The notes under the pieces were generated by a model, which saw only the letters and a list, made by a program, of their open reading frames with translations, was not told the DNA's origin and did no database searches. A DNA stretch of 64,000 bases from Clytia hemisphaerica (Eukaryota; Cnidaria; Hydrozoa; Leptothecata; Clytiidae). A program made the position numbers and the translations under genes. Positions 47,335 to 58,440 of the stretch are shown here, in pieces (the stretch's first letter is position 1; every line of letters starts with the position of its first letter). Location of the stretch: assembly GCA_902728285.1 (NCBI GenBank), contig CACVBU010000797.1, positions 434,001-498,000 of the forward strand, written 5' to 3'.

Positions 47335-47640
47335 AAGTAGATAAAGATGAACATCATGGATCATGTGACGATTATCAAGGTAGAACGCATAGGTGCTTGT
47401 AAAGATGAAATGTATACAAATGAACGATAGAGACCATTAAAAGTTACTTTCGGGAGTGAAGAAGAAAGAATCAGAATACTTGCATCAGCGCACAAACTAG
47501 ATAACGATGATTTCAGAGTATCATACGATTTTTCAAGGAAAGAACGCGAGATAATAAAACAATGGCATCATAAAGCAAAAGAAAAAACATCGAAAGAAAA
47601 AGACAAGAGTCATATATGGAATGTGAGACTTTGTTTTCGT
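47335..47640 (+). pseudogene. LINE ORF1 C-terminal fragment
   Basis: One frame reads VTIIKVERIGACKDEM, a TAG at about 47430, then RPLKVTFGSEEERIRILASA and DDFRVSYDFSRKEREIIKQW, ending at about 47640. This is the RRM-like, nucleic-acid-binding tail of LINE ORF1 proteins. It probably belongs with the PHD segment 0.6 kb upstream. The end coincides with the truncation of the PLE fragment on the other strand. Confidence 0.55.
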
Positions 47641-48290
47641 AGTCATGTCTATTCATAATTACAATGGAACCTCCTTCGTCTGCTTTTTTAATCTCAATTT
47701 TTTGGTTTTTTGACATCTGGTGTAGAGTTTTTATTTCTTTATTGTTCAAGTTTTCCCTTATTGACAGACGTGGTAGTTTTCCTTTTAATTCCAAAATTTC
47801 CATCTTTATTTTTTTCTATGTATTCTTCTAAATTCAGATGTTTGATGGTGGTGCGTACCACTTTGTTTTTTTCTTCCCTAGGTTGAATTTATTTATTTGT
47901 TTTAAGGTCGAAAAGAAGTGCTGTTCTCATTTTGTTAATAAAGTCGTTAAGAGCTAGGTCAATATCGGAGTAGATATCTCTGAGGTTGGGTGTGGGTACA
48001 AAGTTTAGACCTTTATTTAAGATCGATATTTCTAGTTTGTTTAGTTTCAGGTTAGATAGGTTGGTAATAGAGTTGATTTTGTTATCCTTTCTCGCTTTTT
48101 TAAAAATATTTACATTGTTTACATTTGAATCTAGTTTTTTGGTATTTCCTTGGTATTTCGTTGTTGTTGTTGTTTTTCGTTCTTGCGTAATCCGTCGAGT
48201 GCCACTTCCTCTTGTTGTTAATGTTGTTGTCCTTCTTCCGTTTGTTTTCGATTTCCCTTTCTTTAAAATCGTTTTATGTTTTTGTGTCGA
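47640..48290 (-). pseudogene. PLE N-terminal fragment
   Basis: The minus strand reads LNFVPTPNLRDIYSDIDLAL, then NKMRTALLFDLKTNK and, near 47690, KIEIKKADEGGSIVIMNRHD, which are N-terminal signatures of PLE polyproteins. Several stops and frame changes interrupt it. It is truncated before the RT. Confidence 0.65.
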
Positions 48291-48505
48291 TTAGGTCTGC
48301 CGCGTCTTCGGTCAACTTTGGTCGTATCTTCTCTCGACCATTTAGGTGTTTGGCCCGTTGGTTCTCGTGATGACTTATTGCCAAAGTTCTCAGCTTTCGC
48401 CCAGCTTCGTTTAAGATTTCTTCCCAATTTGTTTTTTTGTTTGGGGATAGCGTCAGATTTGATCTACAGCTTGGGATTAGGCCATTCGAAGTTTCTTTTC
48501 GCTTT

Positions 48506-48790
48506 TCAAAAAACCCCAGTTGATTGTTGTGGTAGAAGAATCTCGAACAGTGATACAAAGCAAATCTCCTCTTTCATTTGAATCTCGCCAGAAGGAAAAT
48601 AGGAAATCATGTGACATTCCCTACTTCCTACTATTGGCATTTGACTTTTTGGATTCTCTGTTATCACATCAAGATATTCATAATGCTTAAGGTCGTCATC
48701 TTTCATCAGATTTGAAATGAAATCATAGACTTTCTGAGCGCTGTCATAAAGGATATCATCGGTGACAATAGCCTTTCTCAGGGGTGTTTT
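48506..48790 (-). pseudogene. Unidentified coding segment, minus strand
   Basis: One frame reads KPKTPLRKAIVTDDILYDSA, KVYDFISNLMKDDDLKHYEY and VGSRECHMISYFPSGEIQMK without stops to 48506, about 95 codons. Protein-like but not recognised. It could be an exon of a gene disrupted by the PLE and DIRS insertions on either side. Confidence 0.35.
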
Positions 48791-48952
48791 CGGCTTAATA
48801 GCTCAAATTTAAAGGATATCTGCTTTCTAGATATAAACCCCAAGTACTATGTAACATTTAGAACATATTTATTATAAATTATATCTGGACAAAATTTTAT
48901 TTTTTTAAACTACTTACCGGAGAACTGCTCTACTTGCAAAAATTATTAGGCC

Positions 48953-49045
48953 TTATTTTCTAATTCGTAAACTCAAACGAAAATAACTTTATTTATCATT
49001 TTACTTTCGTCTCTTCTTATTACGTTAGTGGGTCGTCTAGAAAGC
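48953..49045 (-). repeat. Split direct repeat B2 of the DIRS/PAT element
   Basis: 93 bp, identical by eye to B1 at 49357-49449; begins TTATTTTCTAATTCG and ends GTCGTCTAGAAAGC. Forms the outer 3' end of the element. Confidence 0.85.
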
Positions 49046-49252
49046 GTACAATGTGCAAGAAAATAAAGTAAATATAAATGTATATTTATAAAAATGCTAT
49101 TGACAATAACACTTCTTTATAAATCAATATCATATAATCCAATATATGTAGTAATATATCAATACTATGGCACTAAAGCGGTCAAAGACAAGACTCTTTG
49201 AAATTAGAGAGACTGTAAAAACGCAATAGCTCCAAGTGGGCGGGTGGGCGGG

Positions 49253-49357
49253 TTCGTAAGTAATCTAACAACCTGTGAATAACTTCGGACAGCCGCCCTT
49301 TTTAAGGTCTAACATCACGTGACTATGAAGCGCCAAAAGAACAATAATAAATTCATT
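49253..49357 (-). repeat. Split direct repeat A2 of the DIRS/PAT element
   Basis: 105 bp, identical by eye to A1 at 57307-57411; contains GAATAACTTCGGACAGCCGC. Adjoins B1 directly. Confidence 0.85.
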
Positions 49358-49449
49358 TATTTTCTAATTCGTAAACTCAAACGAAAATAACTTTATTTAT
49401 CATTTTACTTTCGTCTCTTCTTATTACGTTAGTGGGTCGTCTAGAAAGC
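49357..49449 (-). repeat. Split direct repeat B1 of the DIRS/PAT element
   Basis: 93-bp copy of B2, sharing its first base with the end of A2. The A2-B1 junction is what a circular intermediate would template. Confidence 0.85.
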
Positions 49450-49502
49450 CCTGTAAATAGTTGTAACAGAAGAACGCGATTGAAAAATATAAGAAATAAC
49501 AC

Positions 49503-49790
49503 CAGAGCCTAGCCTCGCAGAATTAGACATCAAATGCTCTAAATAATCATCATATACTGTAAAACTTTTAGAGGCCTAGCCCCCAAAAAAAAAACAGACA
49601 TAAGCTGTTTCAGATTATCATCCACATAGCCATCTTTATAACATCAGAGGCCTAGCCTCATAGAATTAGACATCAAATGCACTCTAAATAATAATCATAT
49701 ATTATAAAACCACTTTTAGAGGCCTAGCCCCAAAGAAACAGAAATCAGTTGTTCCAGATTATCATCCACATAGCCATCTTTAGCACTGAC
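49503..49790 (-). repeat. Tandem duplication of the recombinase 3' end
   Basis: A 144-bp unit (with GCCTAGCCTC...GAATTAGACATCAAATGC and CAGATTATCATCCACATAGC) occurs twice, at about 49503-49645 and 49646-49790. The inner copy is part of the recombinase coding end; the outer one lies beyond the stop. Confidence 0.7.
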
Positions 49791-50528
49791 AGATTTCCAT
49801 CTACCGTGTTTCTGGAAAAGACGATCCTTTACCCCGTTGTTGGCAGCACATGTGGCTCCTCCACGACGCATGCTGTGGGTCCCAAATAGCTTTTCATTGA
49901 CCCCAATTCGTTTCACAAGACTCAGGACTGCTGATCTTGCAGTAGAATAAGAAATAGGCTTATTTCGACGTTTCAGCTTGTGGTCATTCAAAGTTTTAAA
50001 GAAAGACATTCCCCTGAACAAAAACTCATCATCGTTAACGATCTCAGCCCTATTTATATACTTTCTGATAAAGTCGATAGGGCAAAATTGGGAGTCTAGC
50101 TTGGCAATGAACACCCAGGCTCCAATCCTATATTGATCAGTTTTTGACTCTTCAATGAATATTTTCATGTACATTTGGTTGAATACTACGTCCCCAAGGG
50201 TGATGTTAGCCGCTTCCTCGAACCTCAGAAATCCACAAAAACATAACAATATCAATGTAAAATCCCTCAAGGATAGCAAAGACATCTTACCCTCCTCAAT
50301 AATGGATTCGTACACTCGTTTGATGTGTTCAGGCGTGATTGGAAGCTTCTTGGTCACTGGCTTGGAACAAGTACGTTTTGCTGCCTCTAAGGCATAACTG
50401 GCCAATACTGAATCTGTTGGGTCAGGTTGGTTATTGACATTATGAGTGTGTTTGATTGCGTAAAAACAGCTTTCGATCACATAGAATGACATTCCTGACT
50501 GTATGAGGCTGACGAAAAACAGCACCAC
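49716..50528 (-). CDS. Tyrosine recombinase of the DIRS/PAT element
   Basis: The 270-codon frame carries the tyrosine-recombinase catalytic set: Arg in FCGFLRFEEAANITLGDV, the HxxR box HSMRRGGAT, KHGRWKSVSAKDGY with the likely nucleophilic Tyr. The enzyme would integrate the circular cDNA. Homology continues upstream of the first methionine (EVVEFPAKDVHV) and, after a frameshift near 50605, to about 50720 (NNTIKKYASS), so the natural N-terminus is longer and broken. It is the third ORF of the element. Confidence 0.85.
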   Translation of the reverse strand: MVLFFVSLIQSGMSFYVIESCFYAIKHTHNVNNQPDPTDSVLASYALEAAKRTCSKPVTKKLPITPEHIKRVYESIIEEGKMSLLSLRDFTLILLCFCGFLRFEEAANITLGDVVFNQMYMKIFIEESKTDQYRIGAWVFIAKLDSQFCPIDFIRKYINRAEIVNDDEFLFRGMSFFKTLNDHKLKRRNKPISYSTARSAVLSLVKRIGVNEKLFGTHSMRRGGATCAANNGVKDRLFQKHGRWKSVSAKDGYVDDNLEQLISVSLGLGL

Positions 50529-50720
50529 GTGTACGTCTTTGGCAGGGAATTCAACAACTTCATCGAACTTTGCACTCCAGTTTGACCAACGCTTGAAGCA
50601 TATTTCTTTATTGTGTTATTCGCTCTTGATTTCGACAACACGTCTTGTAAACCGTGCGCTAGTTCCTTCAGGTGGTCGTCCTGTACCTGGTTAACGATTT
50701 GAAGCGAGCTGGATCCTAAA
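50529..50720 (-). pseudogene. Frameshifted N-terminal part of the tyrosine recombinase
   Basis: Reads LKELAHGLQDVLSKSRANNT and IKKYASS, the SAM-like DNA-binding start of recombinases, then shifts frame before KFDEVVEFPAKDV. Confidence 0.6.
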
Positions 50721-50734
50721 AGTGCAGAATTAAT

Positions 50735-50995
50735 CAGCCTGGGTTAAATAACCTGATTAGGCCAATTTTTCTTACAAAACCTTCTGAGCAAGTGGCCCAG
50801 CCACGGTGTAACCCAGTTACACAGTGTAACCCAGTTACACTTTCTTTTTCTCTCAACCCGGTTGAGTATAGGAGGACCCCATCTGGGTTCAAAAATCTAA
50901 TGAATAATGGGTTACCTCTAAGGCTAACCCTGCCCACCTGGGCGAAAGTACTTGGGAAGGTGGGACAGCTTATCCAATAAGGCCCAGAACCCAAA
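50735..50995. repeat. Probable small insertion between the RT-RH and recombinase ORFs
   Basis: Contains two copies of GTGTAACCCAGTTACAC (about 50806 and 50826) and several further TGGGTTA/TAACCC words on both strands, unlike the flanking DIRS sequence. Paired termini are not certain. Confidence 0.4.
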
Positions 50996-50997
50996 AC

Positions 50998-52315
50998 TCA
51001 ACTCTTTATTAAAAATGCCACAATACTCCCACGATAATGAGGAGAACCGAGAAGGGAATACTTGTAGTTGCCCAGCTTCAGAATACCAGCAGTATCTTTG
51101 AAAACCATATGATCGACAACAAAACTTGAAAATATCGGTCCGTTTTGAAGCAGTGACCAAAATGGAGCGGAACGCCAATACGGAATTATCAAAACCCCTC
51201 TAATACCATGCGTAGATATGATAGTTCTCAGCACCCGGGTGATTAAATTAGCCGGAGGAACCCAAAGGTTGTTTTCAAAACGCCAATCCTGCATAAATGC
51301 ATCCACCGCTTCCGTCCCAGGAACGTAGAATTTCGAGTTGAATCGCTCACATTTAGTGTTATTATAACTAGCAAATCTATCAATATTCAGGGGACCCCAT
51401 AAACCATCTATAAGTTCAAAGAATTCGTCTGTGATCTCCCAATCATCGGTGTCTACTAACTTAGAAATGTAGTCAGCAGAGGCATTGAAACGTCTAGATA
51501 TCCAGCTTACTTCTAAGTCTATACTGAAAAGCCTTGATAGATCGTTAATATTTATAGCTAGAGACTGTAAGTCGGATTTGTTACTACCACTCGAGCAAAT
51601 ATATTTTGCTGCCATATTATCGGTTTGCCAAGAAATAGACTTCCCTGATATTTTAGGTGCAAAAGATTGAAGACTAAATCGAATAGCTTCAAGTTCACGC
51701 CAAGTCGAGTTTTTAGATACTTCTCCTTCGTCAAACATACGAAAACATTCTTTTCTTCCACTTGCTTCAAATAAAATAGCACCTATACCATGATCGCTTG
51801 CATCAGACTTTATAACAGTTTTGCTTTGACAAATGCTAATTGTGCTCCTTTTGTTTAACATAGAAATATTATCTCTCCAAAATATAATCTCTTTGTGTGC
51901 CTCTGGGAAATTCAAAATGTTCAGTTTACCATCCCAAGAGAGCTGTAACGCAATACATCTGTAAATGCTTCTAGTTCGCAATCTAATTAGGTTTGACAAA
52001 ACAAATTTCATTGAAACTACTTTTCCAGCAACACGAGAAAGAATTCGAGCAGTTGTAAGAGGATTATTCAATAACTTAGCAATCGAAGAGAGGAGAGAGG
52101 AGACACGTTCCTCTGTAACTTTGTAAGTATTTTCAAAAGTGTCTAGCTCTATTCCTAGCCAGGTCATTCTTTGTGTGGGCTCCCATTCCGATTTTTCTTC
52201 ATTTGCTAGTAGACCAGTATTATCTAAGAGGCTTTTCACTAACTTCGAAGATTGAACGGCAGATTCGTACGAGTAGTCTATACAAGCTCCGTCATCCAGG
52301 TAAACAGATATTTTT
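50998..52315 (-). CDS. RT C-terminal part with RNase H and MT-like domain of the DIRS/PAT element
   Basis: Starts in the catalytic YLDDG motif (about 52295) right at the nested insertion, then MTWLGIELDTFENTYKVTEE (RT thumb), the RNase H domain (IKSDASDHGIGAILFEASGR, STWRELEAI, WQTDNMAAKYI) and the DIRS-type C-terminal domain (WGPLNIDRFASYNNTKCERF, WVPPANLITRVL, GVLIIPYWRSAPFW) related to the Dam-methyltransferase-like region of DIRS/PAT elements. The frame is intact to the stop at 50998. The first methionine at 52239 is internal; the true ORF started near 56640 before the insertion. Confidence 0.85.
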
Positions 52316-55300
52316 TTTTTACATTAACAACTGTATATTATTAACAAAAACTACACTACATTATAATAAAAATAAAAGAAACCAAAAGGGTTTTATGTAC
52401 AATTAATTCTGGTCTGACCGTACGTATTTCTACTTATATATATTGTATTTTTTCCCTTATATAAAATATTACAACACAGCTTCGCTCGCAGAATTTGAGA
52501 CTCTAAGGTTATCTAAGATAACCTTTCGCGATCGCGAGCCTCGCAGCACCGTTTGTTGCGCGAAGGAGCGAAAACCAAAGTTTTGTGCGAATTGCACGTG
52601 TAATCTCATTAACATTACCGTCCCGTTGTCTGCGATTAATCCCGCTAACGTTTGTAGCATACCAGCTTCTTTTCCTTGCTCCATTCGTGGAGAAGACAGG
52701 GGAGTGAAGTTCCATTTTCACTGAAGTATTCTTCGTTGTAATTCTGTTTTTCTCTTCTCGTTTGTTTCATAGCACTTTGTAAGCTCTTGGCTTCGGTATC
52801 TCTGTTGTAGGTCAAAACCCTTATGTCAAAAAATGCCCGTTGCCCCTGTCCAAAAGCTACAGTGCTTTACGTCGAGTCTTGCTCTTTCGATTGGTTCCTC
52901 TTGTTTCTTCGCCTTCCTGGATTTCTGATAGTATCGGTTCACTTTACGTCTTTGATACTTCTTCTAGCATCTCGGCAGTGATATCACGCAGCTCATTATG
53001 CCTAAGAGTGACAAAACCTCCTTTTACATGACAGAGCATGCGCAACGTCGAGGTTGCACCACCATGCACATTTTGATGGCATCTTGTCTAGTTTCCAACC
53101 GTAGCGCATCTTATAGCATCAGTAAACTCGTTTCTAGAGAGGTCCAATCCATGTTCTTTCAATGGCAAGGTCGTCAGCCAGTTGGATACGCCTTTTGACC
53201 GTTCGCAAGGGTACTCTTCTTTTTCGGGTTGCATTGATTGAATGAGATAGTCGAGTTTTTCTTTTTGCGATCTGACCTTTCTTTTGTGATTTGCTTTTGG
53301 CGCTGGATTTCAATTTTCTTTTACCAAGAATTGGATTTGGTTGTCATTCGTCATTCGTTGGGAATTATTTGAACTCTTTGATGCTTTTCTCACAACATCT
53401 TCAATCCAAGCCACCGAGTCGTGTGGAGTGAGAGAACTGGCGTTCATCGTCACTGACAAGTCGACCCACCAGTGAGAGCAGGAATCAAATGGTCGTATCA
53501 CCTCATCAACCCGTTGCAGATATTTCTCGATGTCAGGAAACTGTCCTCAGGAAGTCGTGAGTTTGTGCGGTAACCTCCAACGAAAAAGGCGTAAGCAGAC
53601 TGGGGTTGACTGATAGCATTTTGGACAAAGCGTGATCTCGTTTACCCAGTCCGACTTTTTCTGCGATGAACGAATCTTTAAACTCTTGCTGCATTACGCA
53701 CCAAGTGCTTCGATCCTTGTGTTGTTATTTGGATATGGTACCTTGAAAAGCTTTGGTTGCTTCTGCAATTTTCTCATCTTTACATGAGCCACGATTTAGT
53801 GGGTTCGATGGTAGCCGAACAGTGGACCTTCAACACTTAATTTGTCCCACCGCTTCGAAGGTTGCCGATGGATCCAGCAGCTGTCAGATCGTCCAAACGC
53901 AACTTCTTTTCTCTGATCTTGATTGTGTTTCATCGCCAGTTGATGTAGAAGGGGTGTCGTTCCAATTCACATATTGCCATACCAAGGGGTCACCTTGAGT
54001 GGTACCTTCAAACGATTTTAGTTCGCCACCACCGATTACGAATAGCTTAGCTGATTGGAATAGCAGTTTCGAACGTAGGTTGCCAATAAGGGACAGGTGA
54101 TACCAATGTTGTGGAGGAAAAAGCTCTATTTAGGCTGTTAATGCATTTTCAGTCAACCAGAAGTACTGCGTCTGTCTCTTCCTTTTCAAACATTGATCGC
54201 ATTGCATGGATAGCAGCTCATTCCTGATTTGTCCACACATTGTGAATTGGAACTGACTTTGTGATGTCTGCTTTAGGACACCATGACAACTTTGCCCATT
54301 ATTCGTCGTAGCACTTCCCCGACGCCTATTGGACGCACACCGGGCATCTTGTCAAGAGGAATTAATCGAGATGCCATTAATGATTGTAAGGAATCGTTCA
54401 TGATTTCATTGGTGCATAGATGACGGATGACTAAGGAGAGAAGGGTTCTCAGATTTCGTCCTGCTTCTCCAAGCTTCTAGATGTGAGAATATGGCGCCAA
54501 CCACACATCTAGCCCCGAAGGACCCGATCCGCCTTTGGTAAGCTGGGCTCTTTGTAAATTAGATTTTCATCAATCACCTCGAGACAACCGGTTCTACTGT
54601 AAGTGGACCTTGGAGAATAGCGGATTCGTCTGCTGGTTTCGCACGTGGATGCTTTACTCGAAGCTGTTTGATGGTATTGTCGTCCAATGGGGTACACTCC
54701 GCGCATGTTGGGTTAGTACCTTGATTGCTCCATTGACGTTGCCTTTTGCATCTGTCTCGAAATTCGTGAGGTAGTGGAGGTCTTCTTCTTATACGTTGAA
54801 GAAGGCGCTGCTGTATTTTCCGCTTCGGGAAGTTGGTGAAAGTCTCCTTTCTTCATATTTCATTCTTCTTCAAGCGCTTGGAGGTGATCTTTACTCTTTG
54901 ACGTTTGATGGTTCTGGCAGAAGAAGTGCTGCTGATTTGGATGGCGGTGAATGCACAGCTTTGGAGTGGAGTTTTCTCGGCGAACGCAGTCAACAGCTTT
55001 GTGATTTCTCGAATATCTTTCTGCATTTCCTTTAGGCAGCAGAAAAAGATTCTTCTTCCATGTTACTATTCTTTGGTGCCATATCCATGTCCCGAATGGC
55101 CTCGGACCCATCAACGTCATCCCGCGGATGATTGGATACTTGGGCATATTACAGCCTGTTATTTGGAGGGTCGGGTGGCGTTGGTTGGTTTGGTGGCTCA
55201 GGGGTTGCTTTTTGTTCGCCCTGACATTTCTTGGACGTCACTTTTTTGTTTGATTCTCTTTGACTCACTTCTTTTGTAGTGGCTTAGTTTTTGCCCTTGC

Positions 55301-55985
55301 AAATTTAGGTGCTCTTCTTCCCCTTTAGATTTCATTTTTGCGCATTTCCGCATGGGATTTCTTATCGAGTGGTGGGAAAGGTTGCAAGAAGGTTGCGCGG
55401 AGGTCGTATTTTTCCTCGGGCCTTGCTCATCTCTTCCCTGTTTGTTAGATCTTGCTTTGTTAGAGCTTCGAGACGACTCTCCGTGCCGCTTTTGTTGACT
55501 GCTGTGGTGGAACATCTGACTGTCTGATCGTGGTCTGCTATCATCTGTGTTGAGGCGATGTTGATGTCATCTTCCCTGCATCCATAGCCTTCTTTTACAC
55601 GTCCAAAATATCCCTATTTGTCGAGGATAAACGTTTTAAAAAGAAAAGACCAGACGACTGCGGGGGATTAAGTGTATTCTAGACTCTTCCTCTGTCGGAG
55701 CGACGTCTACTCCTGGCTGCAGAGATTTTCTTCTGGCTATCTATTCGAGCCAACAGTCTTTTCACCTGATCTCTGCACCTTGACTCGTCGTTTTTCTTCG
55801 AGTTATTGTTCCCTCAGCTCAGGCTCTTGCTGCGGTAGAATTTTCTTCGGGATTTTTCGACCGTTCTCGCACCGACTTGATTTCGCGTATTCGATGGCGT
55901 GATCAACGTTTCTTCACTAAATCCTTTACAACCAACCCAGCATCGTGAAAAGATGACCACAGGATATAACTAGCTACCACCATTC
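52316..55985 (-). mobile_element. Degenerate retroposon nested in the DIRS RT
   Basis: Flanked by AAACAGATATTTTT (52302-52315) and AAACAGCTATTTTT (55986-55999), a 14-bp duplication with one mismatch. The minus-strand 3' end is an oligo(A) run (T-run at 52311-52320). Broken frames show a Lys/Arg-rich N-terminal part (54.9-55.5 kb), RT segments (VLLVD...NSLNR near 54160, GDPLGMAICELE near 53990, DDLTAAGSIGNLRS near 53880) and a C-terminal part with RYGWKLDKMPSKCA near 53100 and RAFFDIRVLTYNRD near 52830 resembling a PD-(D/E)XK-type nuclease region, ending in LLRATN near 52560. Dense stops make it inactive. Plus-strand ORFs here are shadows. Confidence 0.75.
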
Positions 55986-56640
55986 AAACAGCTATTTTTA
56001 CGCTTGTGAATCCATGTAGAACCGAGTGGTCTTAAAAGTTTTCGTAAAAGGGGCTGGGGCCGTAGATACCAAATGGTACACTGTAAATACAAAATCTTTG
56101 CTTCTTTTCCAGTTCCCAAGAAAATCCCAAGAAAATTGGTGTTCAGGAAATATATCGACATGATGATAGCCTTCCGTAAATCAAACTTGAAAAGAAAAAC
56201 GTCAGACGTACGAAATGTTGGAATTCGCGCCAGTCGTCAAACTTAATATGCTCCTTGATCAAAAATCTATTGACATGTCGAAGGTCGAGAATAGACGTTG
56301 CTTGCCAGAAGGACGAGTATCTACACCTAACGGATTGACTACTGTCGGTCTCTAAACGGTACCTCAATAACTGATCCAGATTGAAGAAGTTCATTTATCG
56401 ATGACGTCACAAAAGCAGTGTTGTCGAAAGCAGAATGATTATTTGAACGAAAACTTTCGGTCGGAGAGGATAGAAAAGGCAATTTGTAACCTTCTTTTAT
56501 AACGCTCAGAATAAATTTATTAGCTCCTATCTGTTCCCAGAACAGATAATATTTCTTAAGCCTTCCTTTAACTGCCCCTGAATCTAATTCAGTGCTATCA
56601 AATGCATCAAATGCATTTCTTAAAAATTTTAGTTTGAAGT
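55986..56640 (-). pseudogene. RT N-terminal part of the DIRS/PAT element
   Basis: Reads LKFLRNAFDAFDSTELDSGA, LSVIKEGYKLPFLSSPTESF, INELLQSGSVIEVP, then SILDLRHVNRFLIKEHIKFD and FLGFSWELEKKQRF with a PFG(I/L) motif, the fingers and palm of a DIRS RT. Frame changes occur near 56345, 56200 and 56070. It joins the YLDDG half across the nested retroposon. Confidence 0.75.
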
Positions 56641-56679
56641 TAAAAGAAAAACACTATCTTTGAGCAGATGTCTGTAATT

Positions 56680-57299
56680 TGGGTACTATTTTTCGGCTGA
56701 AGGGCAGTCTCTCTTCCAGTGTCCTGTTCCCGAACAGTTGAGGCAGACGTCGTTGGGGTCGATTCTTGTATCCTTCTTGATTGAAAGTCTGAGATCACGT
56801 TGAGGGTATCGGGGTTGCTTGGTGGGTTGATACTTTGGGAACTGGATAACGCTCCGAACACCCTGTGAGGGAGGTCTTGTGATGGTAGAGGATGAGGGGT
56901 TGGGCTTCTTTTTCTTGTTTTGGTTTTGCTTCTGCATTGCCCGTTTCTCAGCGTCTTTAATCTTCTTGTCATCTGAGCTGTCGTCTGCCACGCTATCTGA
57001 CTCATATTCCCTAACAGTGGCCCAGCCAGCTGGAGACTTATCAGCAATTTTAATCAGCTTATTCCGATAGTCAATATCCTTTATAATCTGTTTGGCTAAA
57101 GTGGAAGATCTCTTCTCTGAACCAGCCCCAATAAATCCTCGACGTCCTCTTTAATGTTGTTATTAAACTCAACTTGTTTTTGATTCGACTTGAATTTGAA
57201 TTCTGATTCACGTCTCTTTCTCTTCTCACCAACCTTAAGATCCTTATGCAAGGACCTAAATTTCACGTCAAAGTACTCTTTGAGCTCTTTCCTGTTCAT
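56680..57299 (-). pseudogene. Gag-like protein of the DIRS/PAT element
   Basis: ATG at 57299 opens MNRKELKEYFDVKFRSLHKD, a basic, helix-rich start. After a frameshift near 57110 the protein continues (KSPAGWATVREYESDSVADD, a Lys/Gln-rich linker) to the CCHC zinc knuckle CLNCSGTGHWKRDC near 56740 and a stop near 56692. The knuckle would bind RNA. One frameshift separates the halves. Confidence 0.75.
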
Positions 57300-57306
57300 C
57301 TTGCAC

Positions 57307-57411
57307 TTCGTAAGTAATCTAACAACCTGTGAATAACTTCGGACAGCCGCCCTTTTTAAGGTCTAACATCACGTGACTATGAAGCGCCAAAAGAACAATA
57401 ATAAATTCATT
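57307..57411 (-). repeat. Split direct repeat A1 of the DIRS/PAT element
   Basis: The 5' end of the element; 105 bp identical by eye to A2. The gag start codon at 57299 lies only 8 bp inside it, so the A repeat must carry the promoter or leader. Confidence 0.85.
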
Positions 57412-58440
57412 AACTTGCCAAAACTACATAAATTCTGATAGTAATGCGGTGCAGCCATAGTAAAAATAAGATGAACCAAGCTGGGAAAGCAGCATAAAAT
57501 TCTGATTTCCTCTAAAATGACTAAATGAAAAGTTATTTAGTACATAGTGCCAGCTTGGTTCATTCCTATAAATATCCGGAGCATTGCATTTTCCTGGGTG
57601 CTTTCAAAATTTGCAAGTTGAGCCCCTTTTTGCATGTAGAGCGGTCCTTCGGTAAAGACAATATCAATAACAGTAAGTAGAATTTCTATGTAATTTTTAT
57701 TCTTGTACATTTCAATGAAATTTATTTTCAATTGTATAAAGCCGAATTTAGTTCACTAGCAAAAGAAAATACAGTGAAAAGACAAAAAACTATTCGTAAA
57801 CGTAAACAATTTTCTCAGAAGGCAATTGAGCACGTTAATTTGGCTTGATCAAGAAAATGGTTGAGGCACAGAATGAAATTTCTCTTATATTTGCTTTCGG
57901 AAATTCTAATTTTCCTACATTCGTAAAACGAAAATAGTTAGTCTTTCTCAATAAAACGTTTGAAGCGCATGATGGAATTTCCCATAAATTCGCTTTCAGC
58001 AAATTCAATCTTTCTTAAAATTGTAAAACGATAATTTCCTCTTCTAGTAATTTACGTAACGTCTGAAAGGCCGCATTTTCGTAAATAGCTCTATCGACTA
58101 ATATCGCTGCATATCGCCTGTGCGATAGATACTTATTTCATGCAGTGTTTAAAGCCTCTTATCTCTCCAATTTTTTATTTTAACTATTTTTCGAAGATTC
58201 TTTATTGAAAATCCAATCCTTTTTGTCTTTTCCTTGTCCAAGTAACTATGAAGCGGTTTTAAGAGTCCTTTCAAAAATCTGCTAAGGTACTCTAGATGTA
58301 CGTCGCGTCAAATGAAAACTTTGTTTCTTTTTTCCTGAGGGTTGCAAATTCAGTTTTCCAATGGACATGAAATTTCGTTTTCCAGTGAATTGACGGCTCT
58401 GTGATATGCAGGTCTAATAGTCATTTTTCTTATTTCTTAT
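57412..58440. other. Non-coding flank with one weak coding segment
   Basis: On the minus strand 57731-57537 reads ILLTVIDIVFTEGPLYMQKG and FESTQENAMLRIFIGMNQAG to a stop. It could be a terminal exon but has no partner. The phrase ACCAAGCTGG recurs at 57475 and (inverted) at about 57550. Nothing else is supported. Confidence 0.3.

Larger units (their letters stand above)
48953..57411 (-). mobile_element. PAT/Ngaro-type DIRS retrotransposon with split direct repeats
   Basis: Minus-strand order: A1 (57411-57307), gag, RT-RNase H, tyrosine recombinase, B1 (49449-49357), A2 (49357-49253), B2 (49045-48953). A1 and A2 are 105 bp and identical by eye; B1 and B2 are 93 bp and identical by eye. Such A1-ORF-B1-A2-B2 split repeats characterise PAT- and Ngaro-type elements, which integrate through a circular intermediate using a tyrosine recombinase instead of an integrase. 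About 8.5 kb, of which 3.7 kb is a nested retroposon. Confidence 0.85.

Noticed and set aside
53753..55902. Plus-strand ORFs in the 52.3-56 kb region
   Set aside because: They are antisense to the degenerate nested retroposon and carry no motif.
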